NCBI GenBank assembly: GCA_900316055.1
Contig: ONBK01000008.1
Span: 1-64,000 of the forward strand
Source of the DNA: an uncultured Bacteroidales bacterium
GTDB taxonomy: Bacteria > Bacteroidota > Bacteroidia > Bacteroidales > P3
Length of the DNA stretch: 64,000 nucleotides
Direction: 5' to 3'
Shown here piece by piece: positions 9,216 through 20,300 of the stretch (its first letter is position 1; every line of letters begins with the position of its first letter). The position numbers were made by a program, and so were the translations under genes. The notes beneath the pieces are model-generated. The model had not been told where the DNA came from and did not search any database. It worked only from the letters and a program-made list of their open reading frames with translations.

Positions 9216-9221
9216 AAAAAT

Positions 9222-9252
9222 TTTGCCATATCGCTCAACTTTCGTATCTTTG
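9222..9252 (+). promoter_or_regulatory. Bacteroidota-type promoter of the LysE-type gene
   Basis: TTTG 9222-9225, a 19-base spacer, TATCTTTG 9245-9252, then the ATG at 9272. Confidence 0.8.
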
Positions 9253-9271
9253 CAATTTCAAAAATCCGTGA

Positions 9272-10030
9272 ATGGAGATTCTAATTGGAATAATCTGTGG
9301 TGCGCTATTGTCCTTGGTTTTTAGCCTGGGTCCTGCATTTTTCTCACTGATACAGAATAGTATACATCATGGTTTTAGACGGGCGGTCTCCTTTGCCGCG
9401 GGGGTCAGTCTGAGCGATATCCTCATCGTGATGATGATGCTCACGGTGCTTGCAAATCTCAGTTTCGACGACTTCACCGCCATTCTTCACAACGTCTATG
9501 TCTCCATCATCGGAAGTATTGCTACTGCTGTTTTCGCCATTCTTACTTGGCGCAGCAAGGTCAAGAAGACTTCCGCTCCCGGCAGTCGTCTGAAGTTCAG
9601 CGCCGAGCATGTTACCCATCACTGGCAGCTCCTCCTCTCGGGATTCCTGCTCAACGTCCTCAATCCGCTGATTTGGATATACTGGCTCTCGGTCATCACC
9701 TTCATCTCGGCCGAGATGAGCCTTTCCGTCACCGAGCGCTACCTCTTCTTCATTGGCATGCTGGCGGCAGTCTTCGGCACCGATGTCCTCAAGTGCCGCC
9801 TTGCGTCCATGCTGCAGCATTGGTTCACGGCACGTATCATGAACAACTTCAACCGCATCACCGGTTGCGTCCTTATGGCCTTCTCCATCTATCTTTTGGT
9901 GTCGATGGTCTTCTACCAGACCGGTAGTCAGCAGTCGATAGGCAATCTGCAGATCATGAAAAAAGTTCACAACGGAGTCCAGAATGTTGTCCATCATGGG
10001 GACGACACGGAGTCCGTTGTGAACTACTAA
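9272..10030 (+). CDS. LysE family translocator
   Basis: 252 residues with about six membrane helices, laid out as in LysE/RhtB amino-acid exporters. The N-terminal helix carries the family's GPAFFSLIQNSIHHGFRRA signature at residues ~20-38, followed by FAAGVSLSDILIV. A second conserved block is FLLNVLNPLIWIYW near 130. The ~35 residues after the last helix are polar and not typical of the family. The protein probably exports an amino acid or similar small metabolite; the substrate is unknown. It is transcribed alone and converges on the mutase gene. Confidence 0.85.
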   Translation: MEILIGIICGALLSLVFSLGPAFFSLIQNSIHHGFRRAVSFAAGVSLSDILIVMMMLTVLANLSFDDFTAILHNVYVSIIGSIATAVFAILTWRSKVKKTSAPGSRLKFSAEHVTHHWQLLLSGFLLNVLNPLIWIYWLSVITFISAEMSLSVTERYLFFIGMLAAVFGTDVLKCRLASMLQHWFTARIMNNFNRITGCVLMAFSIYLLVSMVFYQTGSQQSIGNLQIMKKVHNGVQNVVHHGDDTESVVNY

Positions 10031-10045
10031 TAATCTAAATCTTGA

Positions 10046-12199
<2,154 letters not shown>

Positions 12200-12241
12200 T
12201 ATCAGTAATTTATCGTTTAATCAATCATTAACTTTAAGTTG

Positions 12242-12249
12242 CAAAGATA
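12242..12249 (-). promoter_or_regulatory. -7 box of the mutase promoter
   Basis: TATCTTTG on the minus strand (12249-12242) followed by CAAC, 43 bases before the ATG at 12199. No clear TTTG lies at the usual distance; the upstream sequence is A/T-rich. Confidence 0.6.
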
Positions 12250-12280
12250 ATGTTTTTTTTTATAATAATAAAAAATTTTT

Positions 12281-12378
12281 TCCGCCAGCTCCCGAAGGGA
12301 GCGCCCCCTCAGTATCCCCAGATGGCAGTCTGGGGAGATACGGTGCACCTAGCCGCCAGCTCCCGAAGGGAGCGCCCC
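12281..12378 (+). repeat. REP-like cluster, left side of the transposase remnant
   Basis: Two direct copies of a ~26-base unit with the palindrome GCTCCCGAAGGGAGC (12288-12302 and 12359-12373), flanked by CCGCCA and GCCCC. Between them is a second palindrome, CCCCAGA-TGGCAG-TCTGGGG (12316-12335). The order is REP1, REP2, REP1. The mirror image of this cluster lies at 12605-12702. Confidence 0.85.
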
Positions 12379-12403
12379 TACCCTACACAATAAACCCTCA
12401 TAG

Positions 12404-12604
12404 AATCCCGATTTTCCGTATTTCGACCACTGGTCGAATGAGTATGCTGCCTTTACCTACGCTATGCGCGACAAAGAAATGATCATCAACTACATTAAGA
12501 ACCAGAAAGAGCACCATAAGACGGTGTCGTTCGAGGAGGAGTACCGGCAGTTTATCATTGAGAGCGGTGGAACTATCGACGAGAGATTTTTTCTGAAAGA
12601 CTGA
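12404..12604 (+). pseudogene. C-terminal remnant of a REP-associated (IS200-like, Y1) transposase
   Basis: A frame open from a TAG at 12401 to the TGA at 12602-12604 encodes 66 residues with the typical end of Bacteroidota IS200-like/RAYT transposases: FDHWSNEYAAF, then MIINYIKNQKEHHKTVSF, EEEYRQFI and DERFFLKD. The QKEHH segment and the EEEY motif are hallmarks of that C-terminus. The catalytic HUH motif and Tyr would lie in the missing N-terminal part or further upstream, so the fragment is inactive. Mirror-image REP-like clusters border it on both sides, as expected for a RAYT locus. The identification rests on motif memory, not on a search. Confidence 0.75.
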
Positions 12605-12702
12605 AAGGGCGCTCCCTTCGGGAGCTAGCGGATGTGTGGTGTCATAACCCCCAGACTCCCGTCTGGGGTTACTGAACGAGCGCTCCCTTCGGGAGCTAGC
12701 GG
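12605..12702 (-). repeat. REP-like cluster, right side of the transposase remnant
   Basis: Two direct copies of GCTCCCTTCGGGAGC (12611-12625 and 12682-12696) followed by TAGCGGA, with CCCCAGAC-TCCC-GTCTGGGG (12648-12667) between them. This is the REP1, REP2, REP1 order of the left cluster in the opposite orientation. It begins directly at the stop codon of the transposase fragment. Confidence 0.85.
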
Positions 12703-12703
12703 A

Positions 12704-12730
12704 ATTCGTAAAATTCGTTAAATTCGCCGA
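12704..12730 (+). repeat. short 9-bp ATTCG tract
   Basis: ATTCG at 12704, 12713 and 12722, a 9-base period, between the REP cluster and the thrS promoter. Confidence 0.5.
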
Positions 12731-12777
12731 CGGAAAAATTAATATCCGCCGTTTCAAAGTTTTTTCGTATCTTTGCA

Positions 12778-12785
12778 GTTCGAAT
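12778..12785 (+). promoter_or_regulatory. -7 box of the thrS promoter
   Basis: TATCTTTG followed by CAG, 33 bases before the thrS ATG. The -33 element is not clear; GTTTC at 12751 is the nearest candidate. Confidence 0.65.
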
Positions 12786-12818
12786 TGTTTTGAAGAGAAA
12801 TAAATAAAAATCAATAAT

Positions 12819-14635
12819 ATGAACGTGAATATCAAACCGTTAGGTAATGTTCAGGTGGCTGCTCCCTGCTCCATAATCGACCTCATTCTGCAGGTGAAGC
12901 CCGAAGAACTGAACAATTTCTGTGCCGCCAAAATCGACGGCAACGTGGTGGACCTGCGCGACATCATCGAGAAGGACTGCGACATCGAGCTCCTCGACAA
13001 GGAGGCTCCCGAATCCCTCGCCATCCTCCGTCACACCACCGCCCATATCATGGCCGAGGCCGTGAAGCACCTCTATCCCGAGGCCAAGCTGACCATCGGT
13101 CCCTCCACCGACAAGGGCTTCTTCTACGACTTCGACTTCCGTCCCTTCAACCGCGAGGACCTCGACGCCATCGAGAAGGAGATGAAGTCCATCATCAAGA
13201 AAGCCACCCGTCTCGAGCGCAAGATTGTCTCGCGCGACGAAGCCCGCGCTATCTTCCAGGAGAAGAACGAGCCCTATAAACTTGAACTCCTTGATGCCAT
13301 CGCTCCCGACGCCCGCATCACCATCTACAGCCAGGACGACTTCGTCGACCTCTGCTCGGGTCCCCATCTGCTGAACACCCGCCTCATCAAGGGTTTCAAG
13401 CTCATCGCCAACTCCAATACCTACTGGCGTGGCGACCGCAACGGCAAGTCGCTGACTCGTATCTTCGGTGTGGCCTTCTTCAGCAAGGAAGACCTCGAGG
13501 CCCACATGGAATACCTGGAGAACATCAAGAACCGCGACCACAACAAGCTGGGCCGTGAGCTGGAACTTTTCACCACCGTCGACGTCATCGGACAGGGTTT
13601 GCCGCTGTTGCTGCCCAAGGGTGCCAAGATTGTGCAGCTGCTGCAACGCTGGATCGAGGACCTCGAGGACAACGAGTGGGGTTATATCCGTACCAAGACT
13701 CCCTTCATGGCCAAGAAAGACCTCTATGAGATTTCCGGCCACTGGCAGCACTATCGTGACGGTATGTTCGTCATCGGCGACCCCGAGGATCCCGAAGTGC
13801 TGGCCCTGCGCCCCATGACCTGCCCGTTCCAGTACTTCGTCTACAAGGCCTCTCCCAAGTCGTACCGCGACCTGCCGAAGCGTTACAGCGAGACTTCCAC
13901 GCTGTTCCGCAACGAGGACAGCGGTGAGATGCACGGCTTGACGCGTGTGCGCCAGTTCACCATCTCGGAAGGCCACCTCATTGTGCGCCCCGACCAGATG
14001 GTCGAGGAGTTCAAGAAGTGCCTCGCGCTGGCCAAGTACTGCCTGACGACCCTCGGTCTGCAGGACGACGTGACCTACCACCTCTCCAAGTGGGATCCCA
14101 ACAACACGAAGAAGTATATCGGCACTGCTACGGCAAGGAAGACACCATGATCACCATCCAGTGGGACGCCCTGCTGGCGCCGCGCTACGACATGTTCTAT
14201 ATCGACCAGAACGGCAACAAGGTACGTCCCAACGTCATCCACCGCACCAGCCTTGGCTGCTATGAGCGCACGCTGGCCTGGATGATTGAAAAGTACGAGG
14301 GTGCCTTCCCCACCTGGCTTTGCCCCGAGCAGGTGCGTGTGCTGCCCATCTCGGAGAAGTTCATGGACTACGCCAACGCTGTCAACGCCGAGTTGGTCAA
14401 GGCCGGCATCCGCTCCTCCGTCGACGAGCGTGCCGAGAAGATAGGCTACAAGTTGCGTGACCTGCGCCTGCAGCGCATCCCCTACGCCCTCATCGTGGGA
14501 CAGAAGGAGAGCGAGGAAGGCCTCGTCTCGGTGTGGAACCGCAAGGCCGGCGACAAAGGAGCCGCCAAGCTTGCCGACTTCCTCGCCGAAATCAAGGAGG
14601 ACATCGACACCAAGGCCCTTAGTCCTAAGGAGTAA
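12819..14635 (+). pseudogene. thrS: threonine--tRNA ligase with internal deletion and frameshift
   Basis: The reading frame matches ThrRS from residue 1: TGS domain to ~60, the editing domain with HTTAHIMAEAVKHLYP and DLCSGPHL, then the class II core with RPMTCPFQYF and motif 2 (TLFRNEDSGEMHGLTRVRQF). After KKYIG (near 14124) the frame breaks. Matching sequence resumes in another frame at CYGKEDTMITIQWD and runs through motif 3 (HRTSLGCYERTLAW) and the anticodon domain to the stop at 14635. About 42-45 residues are missing, including the AAFYGPK active-site segment, compared with the usual ~646 residues. ThrRS is essential, so this is either a sequencing/assembly deletion or a dead copy with a functional one elsewhere. 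The stop codon opens a heptamer tract. Confidence 0.88.
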
Positions 14636-14665
14636 CGTTTAAAGGTTAACGTTTAACGTTTAAAG
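14633..14665 (+). repeat. heptamer tract behind thrS
   Basis: TAACGTT, TAAAGGT, TAACGTT, TAACGTT, TAAAG at exact 7-base steps; the first TAA is the thrS stop codon. Confidence 0.8.
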
Positions 14666-14680
14666 CGAGGAAATAAGATA

Positions 14681-14727
14681 ATATCCCGTAGGGATTGTCT
14701 ATGAATAGAGAACCCCTACGGGGTATG
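14681..14727. repeat. 47-base dispersed hairpin, copy 1
   Basis: CCCGTAGGG (14685-14693) pairs with CCCTACGGG (14714-14722); an inner TCTA/TAGA pair lies in the loop. A close relative with the same layout lies at 49475-49524. This hairpin is the main content of the 353-base gap between thrS and infC, together with the heptamer tract, the infC promoter and its leader. Confidence 0.65.
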
Positions 14728-14814
14728 TTATGCGGTAAGATTGTCCCGTTAGGGGTGGGCTTTTAATAGCATCGTTAAAAAAATATTATTTTTTTCTTAT
14801 ATAAAAAAAAGTTG

Positions 14815-14822
14815 TATCTTTG
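14815..14822 (+). promoter_or_regulatory. -7 box of the infC promoter
   Basis: TATCTTTG followed by CAG, about 165 bases before the infC start. No clear -33 element. The leader holds three GTTGGCA-like heptamers (14873-14893) and AACTACT words, with no obvious terminator. Confidence 0.6.
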
Positions 14823-14988
14823 CAGTTCAAATCATATTGAGAAAAAATATATAAAAATAATAAAATGAATTAGTTGGCAGTTGGTAGTTGGCAGTGAGAC
14901 GGCTGCGAAAAAAATGCATTTGTCTGAACTACTTTAACTACTGTCTACTTAACTACTGAAAGAAAAACAAAAATAGGAGAACCAAGTT

Positions 14989-15558
14989 ATAGCAGCACCA
15001 TTCAAACCCAGTGCCCCACAGGGCAACTTCAGAGGCCGCGGACCTGTCCGCAAAGAGCCCGACCATCTCATCAACGAGCGCATCGATTCACCGATGGTGC
15101 GTGTCGTCGGCGAAGGCATGGAGCCCACCATCATGAATACCAAGGAGGCCCTGCGCCGCGCCTACGACGAAGGTCTCGACCTCGTCATGATTTCGCCCCA
15201 GGCCAATCCGCCGGTGTGCAAGATTATCGAGTACCAGAAGTTCCTCTACGAGCAGAAGAAGCGCGAGAAAGAGCGCAAGGCCAACTCGCAGAAAATCGTC
15301 ATCAAGGAGATTCGTCTGAGTCCGCAGACCGACGACCACGACTTCGAGTTCAAGCTCAACCACGCCATCCGCTTCCTCAAGGAAGGTAACAAGGTGAAGG
15401 TCGACGTCTTCTTCCGTGGCCGCAGCATCGTCTACAAGGAGCAGGGTGAGCAGCAGTTGCTGAAATTCGCCGAGGCCCTCCTCGAATACGGCAAGCCCGA
15501 GCAGATGCCCAAGTTGGAAGGCAAGAGAATGCTGATGATTATCGCCCCTAAAAAGTAA
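14989..15558 (+). CDS. infC: translation initiation factor IF-3
   Basis: 189 residues. IF-3 binds the 30S subunit and controls start-codon choice. The N-domain has INERID, MVRVVGEGMEP and LDLVMISPQANPPVCKIIEY; the C-domain has KEIRLSPQTDDHDFEFKLNH and KVDVFFRGR. The first in-frame ATG (15094) would remove the N-terminal 35 residues, including the conserved DHLINERI part. Upstream, the frame is open to a TAG at 14974, and the codon ATA at 14989 lies eight bases behind AGGAGA, giving IAAPFKPSAPQGNF, as in relatives starting MAAPF. The start is therefore ATA, a rare codon type known for IF-3 autoregulation. The stop codon opens a heptamer tract. Confidence 0.9.
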   Translation: MAAPFKPSAPQGNFRGRGPVRKEPDHLINERIDSPMVRVVGEGMEPTIMNTKEALRRAYDEGLDLVMISPQANPPVCKIIEYQKFLYEQKKREKERKANSQKIVIKEIRLSPQTDDHDFEFKLNHAIRFLKEGNKVKVDVFFRGRSIVYKEQGEQQLLKFAEALLEYGKPEQMPKLEGKRMLMIIAPKK

Positions 15559-15590
15559 CGGTTAACGGTTAAAGGTTAACGGTTAAAGAA
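15556..15590 (+). repeat. heptamer tract behind infC
   Basis: TAACGGT, TAACGGT, TAAAGGT, TAACGGT, TAAAG at exact 7-base steps; the first TAA is the infC stop codon. The word differs by one base from the thrS tract. Confidence 0.8.
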
Positions 15591-15605
15591 AAAAGAGTAC
15601 CTTAA

Positions 15606-15653
15606 GGTCTCGGAGAGACCGAGCGCTCAGTAACCCCAGATGGAAGTCTGGGG
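15606..15653. repeat. REP-like hairpins between infC and rpmI
   Basis: GGTCTC-GGA-GAGACC (15606-15620) is followed by GAGCGCTCAGTA and CCCCAGA-TGGAAG-TCTGGGG (15634-15653). The second hairpin is the same REP2 type as at 12316 and 12648, with the same TCAGTA in front. It lies in the leader of rpmI, where ribosomal-protein control elements would be expected. Confidence 0.7.
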
Positions 15654-15708
15654 ATGACAGAAAAACCAAGTGTATCCATATATAGTCTAACGAAAAAACA
15701 GTAAAGTA

Positions 15709-15903
15709 ATGCCTACAATGAAAACCAAATCCGCTGCCAAGAAGCGTTTCACCTTCACTGGCACCGGTAAGATCAAACGCAAGCATGCTTACCACAGTCA
15801 CATCCTCACCAAGAAGGAGACGACCCAGAAGCGTAACCTCGACCACACCGCTCTCGTGAGCGTCGACGACGAGAAGCGCGTCAAACGCATGCTTTTAGCG
15901 TAA
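15709..15903 (+). CDS. rpmI: 50S ribosomal protein L35
   Basis: 64 residues, very basic, with the L35 signature [20 protein letters not shown] at the N-terminus and [14 protein letters not shown] in the middle. It belongs to the conserved infC-rpmI-rplT order. The ATG at 15709 is used; a second ATG four codons in is possible. Confidence 0.95.
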   Translation: MPTMKTKSAAKKRFTFTGTGKIKRKHAYHSHILTKKETTQKRNLDHTALVSVDDEKRVKRMLLA

Positions 15904-16001
15904 ACAGGAGTTATTAACCATTATTTAGTGCTGACAAGTGCAGCAGGCCCAAAGCGAAAGCTGCCTCGCTGCCGCCTAAATGAAAAAACAATTAAAAATC
16001 T

Positions 16002-16290
16002 ATGCCAAGATCAGTCAATGCTGTGGCTTCCAGAGCCCGCAGAAAGAAAATCCTCAATCGCACCAAAGGTTATTGGGGCAGAGGTAAAAACGTATGGACC
16101 GTCGCCAAGAACAAGTGGGAGAAAGGTCAGACCTACGCCTACCGCGACAGAAAGAACCAACGGTATTTCGTACTCCGTCTTTATGGGCAATCTTCACAAG
16201 TCGGGCATCGAGCTCAACCGCAAGGTGCTGGCCGACCTCGCTATGAACAATCCCGAGGCTTTCGCCGCCGTGGTGAAGATGGTAAAATAA
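16002..16290 (+). pseudogene. rplT: 50S ribosomal protein L20 with internal deletion and frameshift
   Basis: The frame from ATG 16002 reads [19 protein letters not shown] and TYAYRDRKN, the N-terminal half of L20. From about 16159 the matching sequence continues in another frame as [20 protein letters not shown], then [15 protein letters not shown], to the stop at 16290. Roughly 20 residues of the family (the RALWIQRINAAAR block) are missing and the frame shifts, giving ~95 matching codons instead of ~115. L20 is needed for 50S assembly, so a deletion in the assembly is as likely as a real mutation. thrS, 2 kb upstream in the same cluster, shows the same kind of damage. Confidence 0.88.
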
Positions 16291-16320
16291 GCGTTATTAA
16301 CCTGTAAAATTCTATTTGTC

Positions 16321-16686
16321 ATGGGAAAAACTGAAATCATGCAATTTGTAGAGAATTTGGTCGAGCGCAAGGAGTTCCCCGAATTCAAGGCTGGCGATAC
16401 CATCACTGTCCATTACAAGATTAAAGAAGGAAACAAAGAACGTATCCAGAACTTCCAAGGCGTTGTCCTGCAGCGCAGTGGAAGCGGAGCTACTGAGACC
16501 TTTACTGTCCGCAAGATCACGAACGGCGTCGGAGTGGAGCGCATCTTCCCCATTGCCAGTCCGTTCATCGAGCAGATCGACGTCAACAAGCACGGTGCTG
16601 TGCGCCGCGCCCGTATCTTCTATCTGCGCGATCTCACCGGTAAGAAAGCTCGTATCAAGGAGAAAAAGATGCGCGTCAAGGAGTAA
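16321..16686 (+). CDS. rplS: 50S ribosomal protein L19
   Basis: 121 residues, complete: [20 protein letters not shown], then [29 protein letters not shown] and the basic end [18 protein letters not shown] are all L19 signatures. It sits at the 30S-50S interface. It follows rplT by 30 bases and ends the cluster before a strong terminator. Confidence 0.96.
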   Translation: MGKTEIMQFVENLVERKEFPEFKAGDTITVHYKIKEGNKERIQNFQGVVLQRSGSGATETFTVRKITNGVGVERIFPIASPFIEQIDVNKHGAVRRARIFYLRDLTGKKARIKEKKMRVKE

Positions 16687-16729
16687 CCACCCTCCCGCAT
16701 CCCCTTGCCGATACACCTGGTCTGAAGGA

Positions 16730-16762
16730 GGCGCCGCCCGCGGCGCCTTCTTCTTTTTTTTC
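16730..16762 (+). terminator. terminator of the thrS-rplS cluster
   Basis: Stem GGCGCCG / CGGCGCC (16730-16736 and 16741-16747) with a CCCG loop, followed by TTCTTC and eight T. Confidence 0.9.
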
Positions 16763-16787
16763 CTCCCCACCTCCTTCCCTAATCAAA

Positions 16788-16801
16788 CTAGCCAAACTAG
16801 C
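16788..16801 (+). repeat. two-unit CTAG tract
   Basis: CTAG at 16788 and 16797, 9 bases apart, in AAACTAGCC context: a minimal copy of the 9-bp CTAG family found at 7205, 7895, 35781, 51819 and 54362. Confidence 0.5.
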
Positions 16802-16875
16802 CCTCCCCCGTTTTTCCCGAAAACCTTGCCTGGCGGTCCTGTTCGGCGCAGATGCTGTCTCAATTTACTGCAAAC

Positions 16876-16975
16876 AAACACCTTGTGCCAGTTGTTAACA
16901 CGTACCAACACCGTACCAACACCGTACCAACACCGTACCAACTCCTACCATGGTAAGAGATGACAAGGTGTTGGC
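16876..16975. repeat. 11-bp tandem repeat inside an imperfect palindrome
   Basis: GTACCAACACC recurs at 16902, 16913, 16924 and 16935 (exact 11-base period), then ACTCCTACCATGGTA. Outer arms AACACCTTGT (16877-16886) and ACAAGGTGTT (16963-16972) pair. The same words form a perfect palindrome at 60354-60405. This element and the promoter at 17134 are the only contents I see in the 600-base gap between rplS and the giant gene. Confidence 0.7.
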
Positions 16976-17133
16976 TGGTGTTTGATATAGACGTGTCGTG
17001 CACGATGTATATTTGTTTTGGGTGGCTTTCCGGCCGGTCGTTTCAGGGGGTAAGGCGTTGTGAGGGAAAATGTTGTGAAATGTTAAAATTTGCCTTTCGC
17101 CAAAAAAAAATCGTCCGAAATAGAAAAAAAATG

Positions 17134-17141
17134 TATCTTTG
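17134..17141 (+). promoter_or_regulatory. -7 box of the giant gene
   Basis: TATCTTTG followed by CAAAATGG, 230 bases before the ATG at 17371. No TTTG stands at the usual distance. The resulting leader is long and A/T-rich. Confidence 0.55.
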
Positions 17142-17370
17142 CAAAATGGTGCAAAGTGTGATTATGCGCTTGAAGTGCGTATATTATATTAAATACAAGC
17201 AACATAGGCGAGATATTATTAATAATAAAAAGGACGAAAACCCCAAATACGAAAACAGGAATAAATAGCCAGTTTAGCGCGATATATTGACAAGACTGAA
17301 AACTGATAAATCGAGAAAAAATAAAAATCAAGTTTAATTAATTTATTTATTAACCAAAAATCACAACATT

Positions 17371-20300
17371 ATGCAAAAGTTTCTACGAACTTTGACCCTT
17401 GTGGCACTGTTATTTGTGCCGTGGGTCGCGCAGGGACAGAATGCTGCCAAGGTGAGCGAGTACGACGTCAGCGTCGCCAACGCCACCTACGCCACCATCT
17501 ACAACAATGGTGGCACGGCAGTTGACATGTCCGCAGGAACGGGCACTGCCCAGTTGCAGTTTGCGATGCCGTTTGGTGAGAGCACCATTGCCAGTGGCAG
17601 CAATGTCACTGTCAATGCCAACGGCAGCATCCAGTTTGCCGACGGCCAGGTCGTCGCCCCGCTGATGCTGTCCTCCGGCGCTTTCTCCGGCGGTACGGTC
17701 CTCGTGCAGAGTACCACCACCTCCTTTGTGGTGGAATGCCGCAAGGCCCGCACCGGCAGCAACAGCCTCAGTTTCCAGGTTGCCCTCTTCCCCAATGGCG
17801 ACATTGAGTTCCGTTACGGTCCCATGACCCTCAACGGCACCACCAGTGTCATCATGGGTATGAAGAATGGCGACCAAGACTTCTACCGTGTCGGTACCAC
17901 CCCCGACAACCGGTGGGACACCGTAGTGCGCGCCACCAGTGGCTGGACCACCACGCGTACCCTCTCCTCGAGCTACTACTACAGCAGCACCCATCCGGCC
18001 TACAGCACTGCTACCGGCCAGGGTGTCGTCTACACCTTCACTCAGCCTGCCTGCGTGAAGCCTTCGGGTGTCACTGTGGCCAATCCTACTTTCTGGGACA
18101 GCCTCTTTGTCTCGTGGGAAGCCTATGCTGGCGCTACCAAGTATGAGGTCTATGTCACCGATGCCACCGCCGAGCCCACCGAGGCCACCAGCGGCATCAT
18201 CGTCACCTCTACCACTGCTCATGTCGTGATGACTGCTGGCGAGATTACCGGCTATCATGTCGGCGGTCTGCAGGGTGAAACCACCTATCGTGTCTATGTG
18301 CGCAAGTATTGCGGCGATATCAAGTCGGGCTGGGCCAAATACAATGGCACCCGCACCACGCCGGCATCGTGCCCCGCACCTACTGCAAGTCATTTCGCAT
18401 TAAATGCTGGTGTGATTACCTGGCCTACGTTGGCTGCCAATCGTCCCAACATTACCTCTCTCGACTTCTATTACAGCACCAGTAACACTGCTCCTGCTGC
18501 TACGGATGATCCGTCGATTCCCAATGTGGCTGTCGCCACAGCGAGTGTCGACCTGAATACTCATGAAGGAATTGAAGGAGCTACCACCTATTATGTGTGG
18601 GTGCGTGGCCATTGCACCGTCGATGGCGGCAACACCACCGAGTGGGTCAGTTTAGGTAGTTTCACTACCCCGTGTGGAGCTATGCCTATTCCTTACACCA
18701 TGGAGTTCGAGAACTCTAATTGCTGGACTCTTATCAGTAATAATACCATAAATGCTAGTACCTCCACTTCTTCATCCAATTATTTTGGTACTTTGACATA
18801 TGATAATAAGTCAGTATTAGTGTTCAACTCATGGTCTAATGCATCTGACTATTTCCAGTATGCATACTCTCCTCAACTGAATACTGCCAATGTTACTGGC
18901 GAAAACATTCGCCTTACTATCCAGTATTCTACAAAAGCCAATACAGACCCTGTACGTTTCGGCTACACCACCGTTGCCAATAGCACTAATCCTTCAGATT
19001 ATACTTGGACAAGCAATTTCTTTACAACAGGTTATACCGACTGGCAGACGTATGAAGCATTGATACCGAAAACCGCAACAAATGTTGCCATCAATTACGC
19101 TTCTACCGGCTGTAACTACAAGGCTTATATCGACTATGTTATTGTAGACGTTCCTCCCACCTGTCCCAAGCCTGTCATCTCTAGTGTGACTGATGCGGGT
19201 GTCGTCACCTGGGCGGCCAGCGCTAATGCCACTAGCTACGATCTGGCTTGGAACACCACCGGTGTTGAGCCTACGGCAGCCAGCGAAAGCGACATCGACG
19301 CGACTACCTTCACCATCCCCGCCGCCCAGCTGCGCAGCAATACCACCTACTATGTGTGGCTCCGCTCCCACTGCTCCGCCACCAACGAGGTGACCGACTG
19401 GGTGGGTCCTGTGGAGTTCACCACTCCGTGCATGGCTATTACTGTCAATGCTTCCAACCCCTATTCCCAGGGATTTGAAGAAAACGTCCCCCCCGAATGC
19501 TGGGCGCAAACTTCTGCCTCTTACGAATGGGAACAGTATTATGACGGTTCCGAGGGCAATTATTCTGCTGCAGTCAGCCCTTTGAATTACAGTTACTACA
19601 CCTCTTCCAAATTGGTTTCGCCTGTCTTCGAGTTGAATTCGACTGACGATTATTTGATGACTTTCAGCTACAGTTTTGTAGACAACTATAGTTATAATGC
19701 TACAAACTACCTGAGAGTGTACTATCGTGCTTCGAGTGAAGATTCGTGGACGCTCATCGAAGGTGCAACCCGTTCGGGTGGTGCCGCTGATTGGCAACAG
19801 GTTGAGGTGACATTGCCTAACCCCAGCGCCACTTATCAGGTCGCCTTTGAGGCTTATGTCGGAAGATACTATGATATTGCCATTGACAACGTTGTTGTCA
19901 GAAAGGCTCCCACCTGCATCAAGCCAACGAATCTGGCAGCTGTACCCAGTGCTTTAGCTACTAGTGTTTCGGCTTCGCTGAGCTGGACGGAGAATAGTGC
20001 TACTCCCGCCACCCAGTGGGAGGTGCGCTACTGGAAGGCCGGCACCACCGACACCATCAGCGTCACCGCTACCAGCAATCCCTACACCCTCAACTATCTC
20101 GACATGGGCACCAGCTATGGCTGGCAGGTCCGCAGCCTCTGCTCCACCGAGGATGTCAGCGACTGGAGCGCCGAGAGCAGCTTCAGCACCAAAGCATGTT
20201 TATCTGGACCGATATCGTTAGGTGAAAATACCGGTAATAGTGATTATTTGCCCTTTAACGGTTATTACAAGTATTCTGTAGCCGAGCAGATTTACACACC

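Noticed and set aside
12200..12260. Cobalamin riboswitch before the mutase gene
   Set aside because: The leader is about 40 bases, too short, and no B12-box-like sequence is visible.
12398..12835. 145-codon minus-strand frame over the REP/transposase region
   Set aside because: It reads through REP hairpins and antisense to the transposase remnant and thrS promoter; no motif supports it.
12840..14081. 413-codon minus-strand frame inside thrS
   Set aside because: Antisense shadow of the thrS coding sequence.
16786..16960. CRISPR array (short direct repeats)
   Set aside because: The 11-bp units are contiguous with no spacers and no cas genes are near; the same holds for the other tandem tracts.
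16960..17268. Small frame in the leader of the giant gene
   Set aside because: It crosses the promoter -7 box and is A/T-rich without family features.
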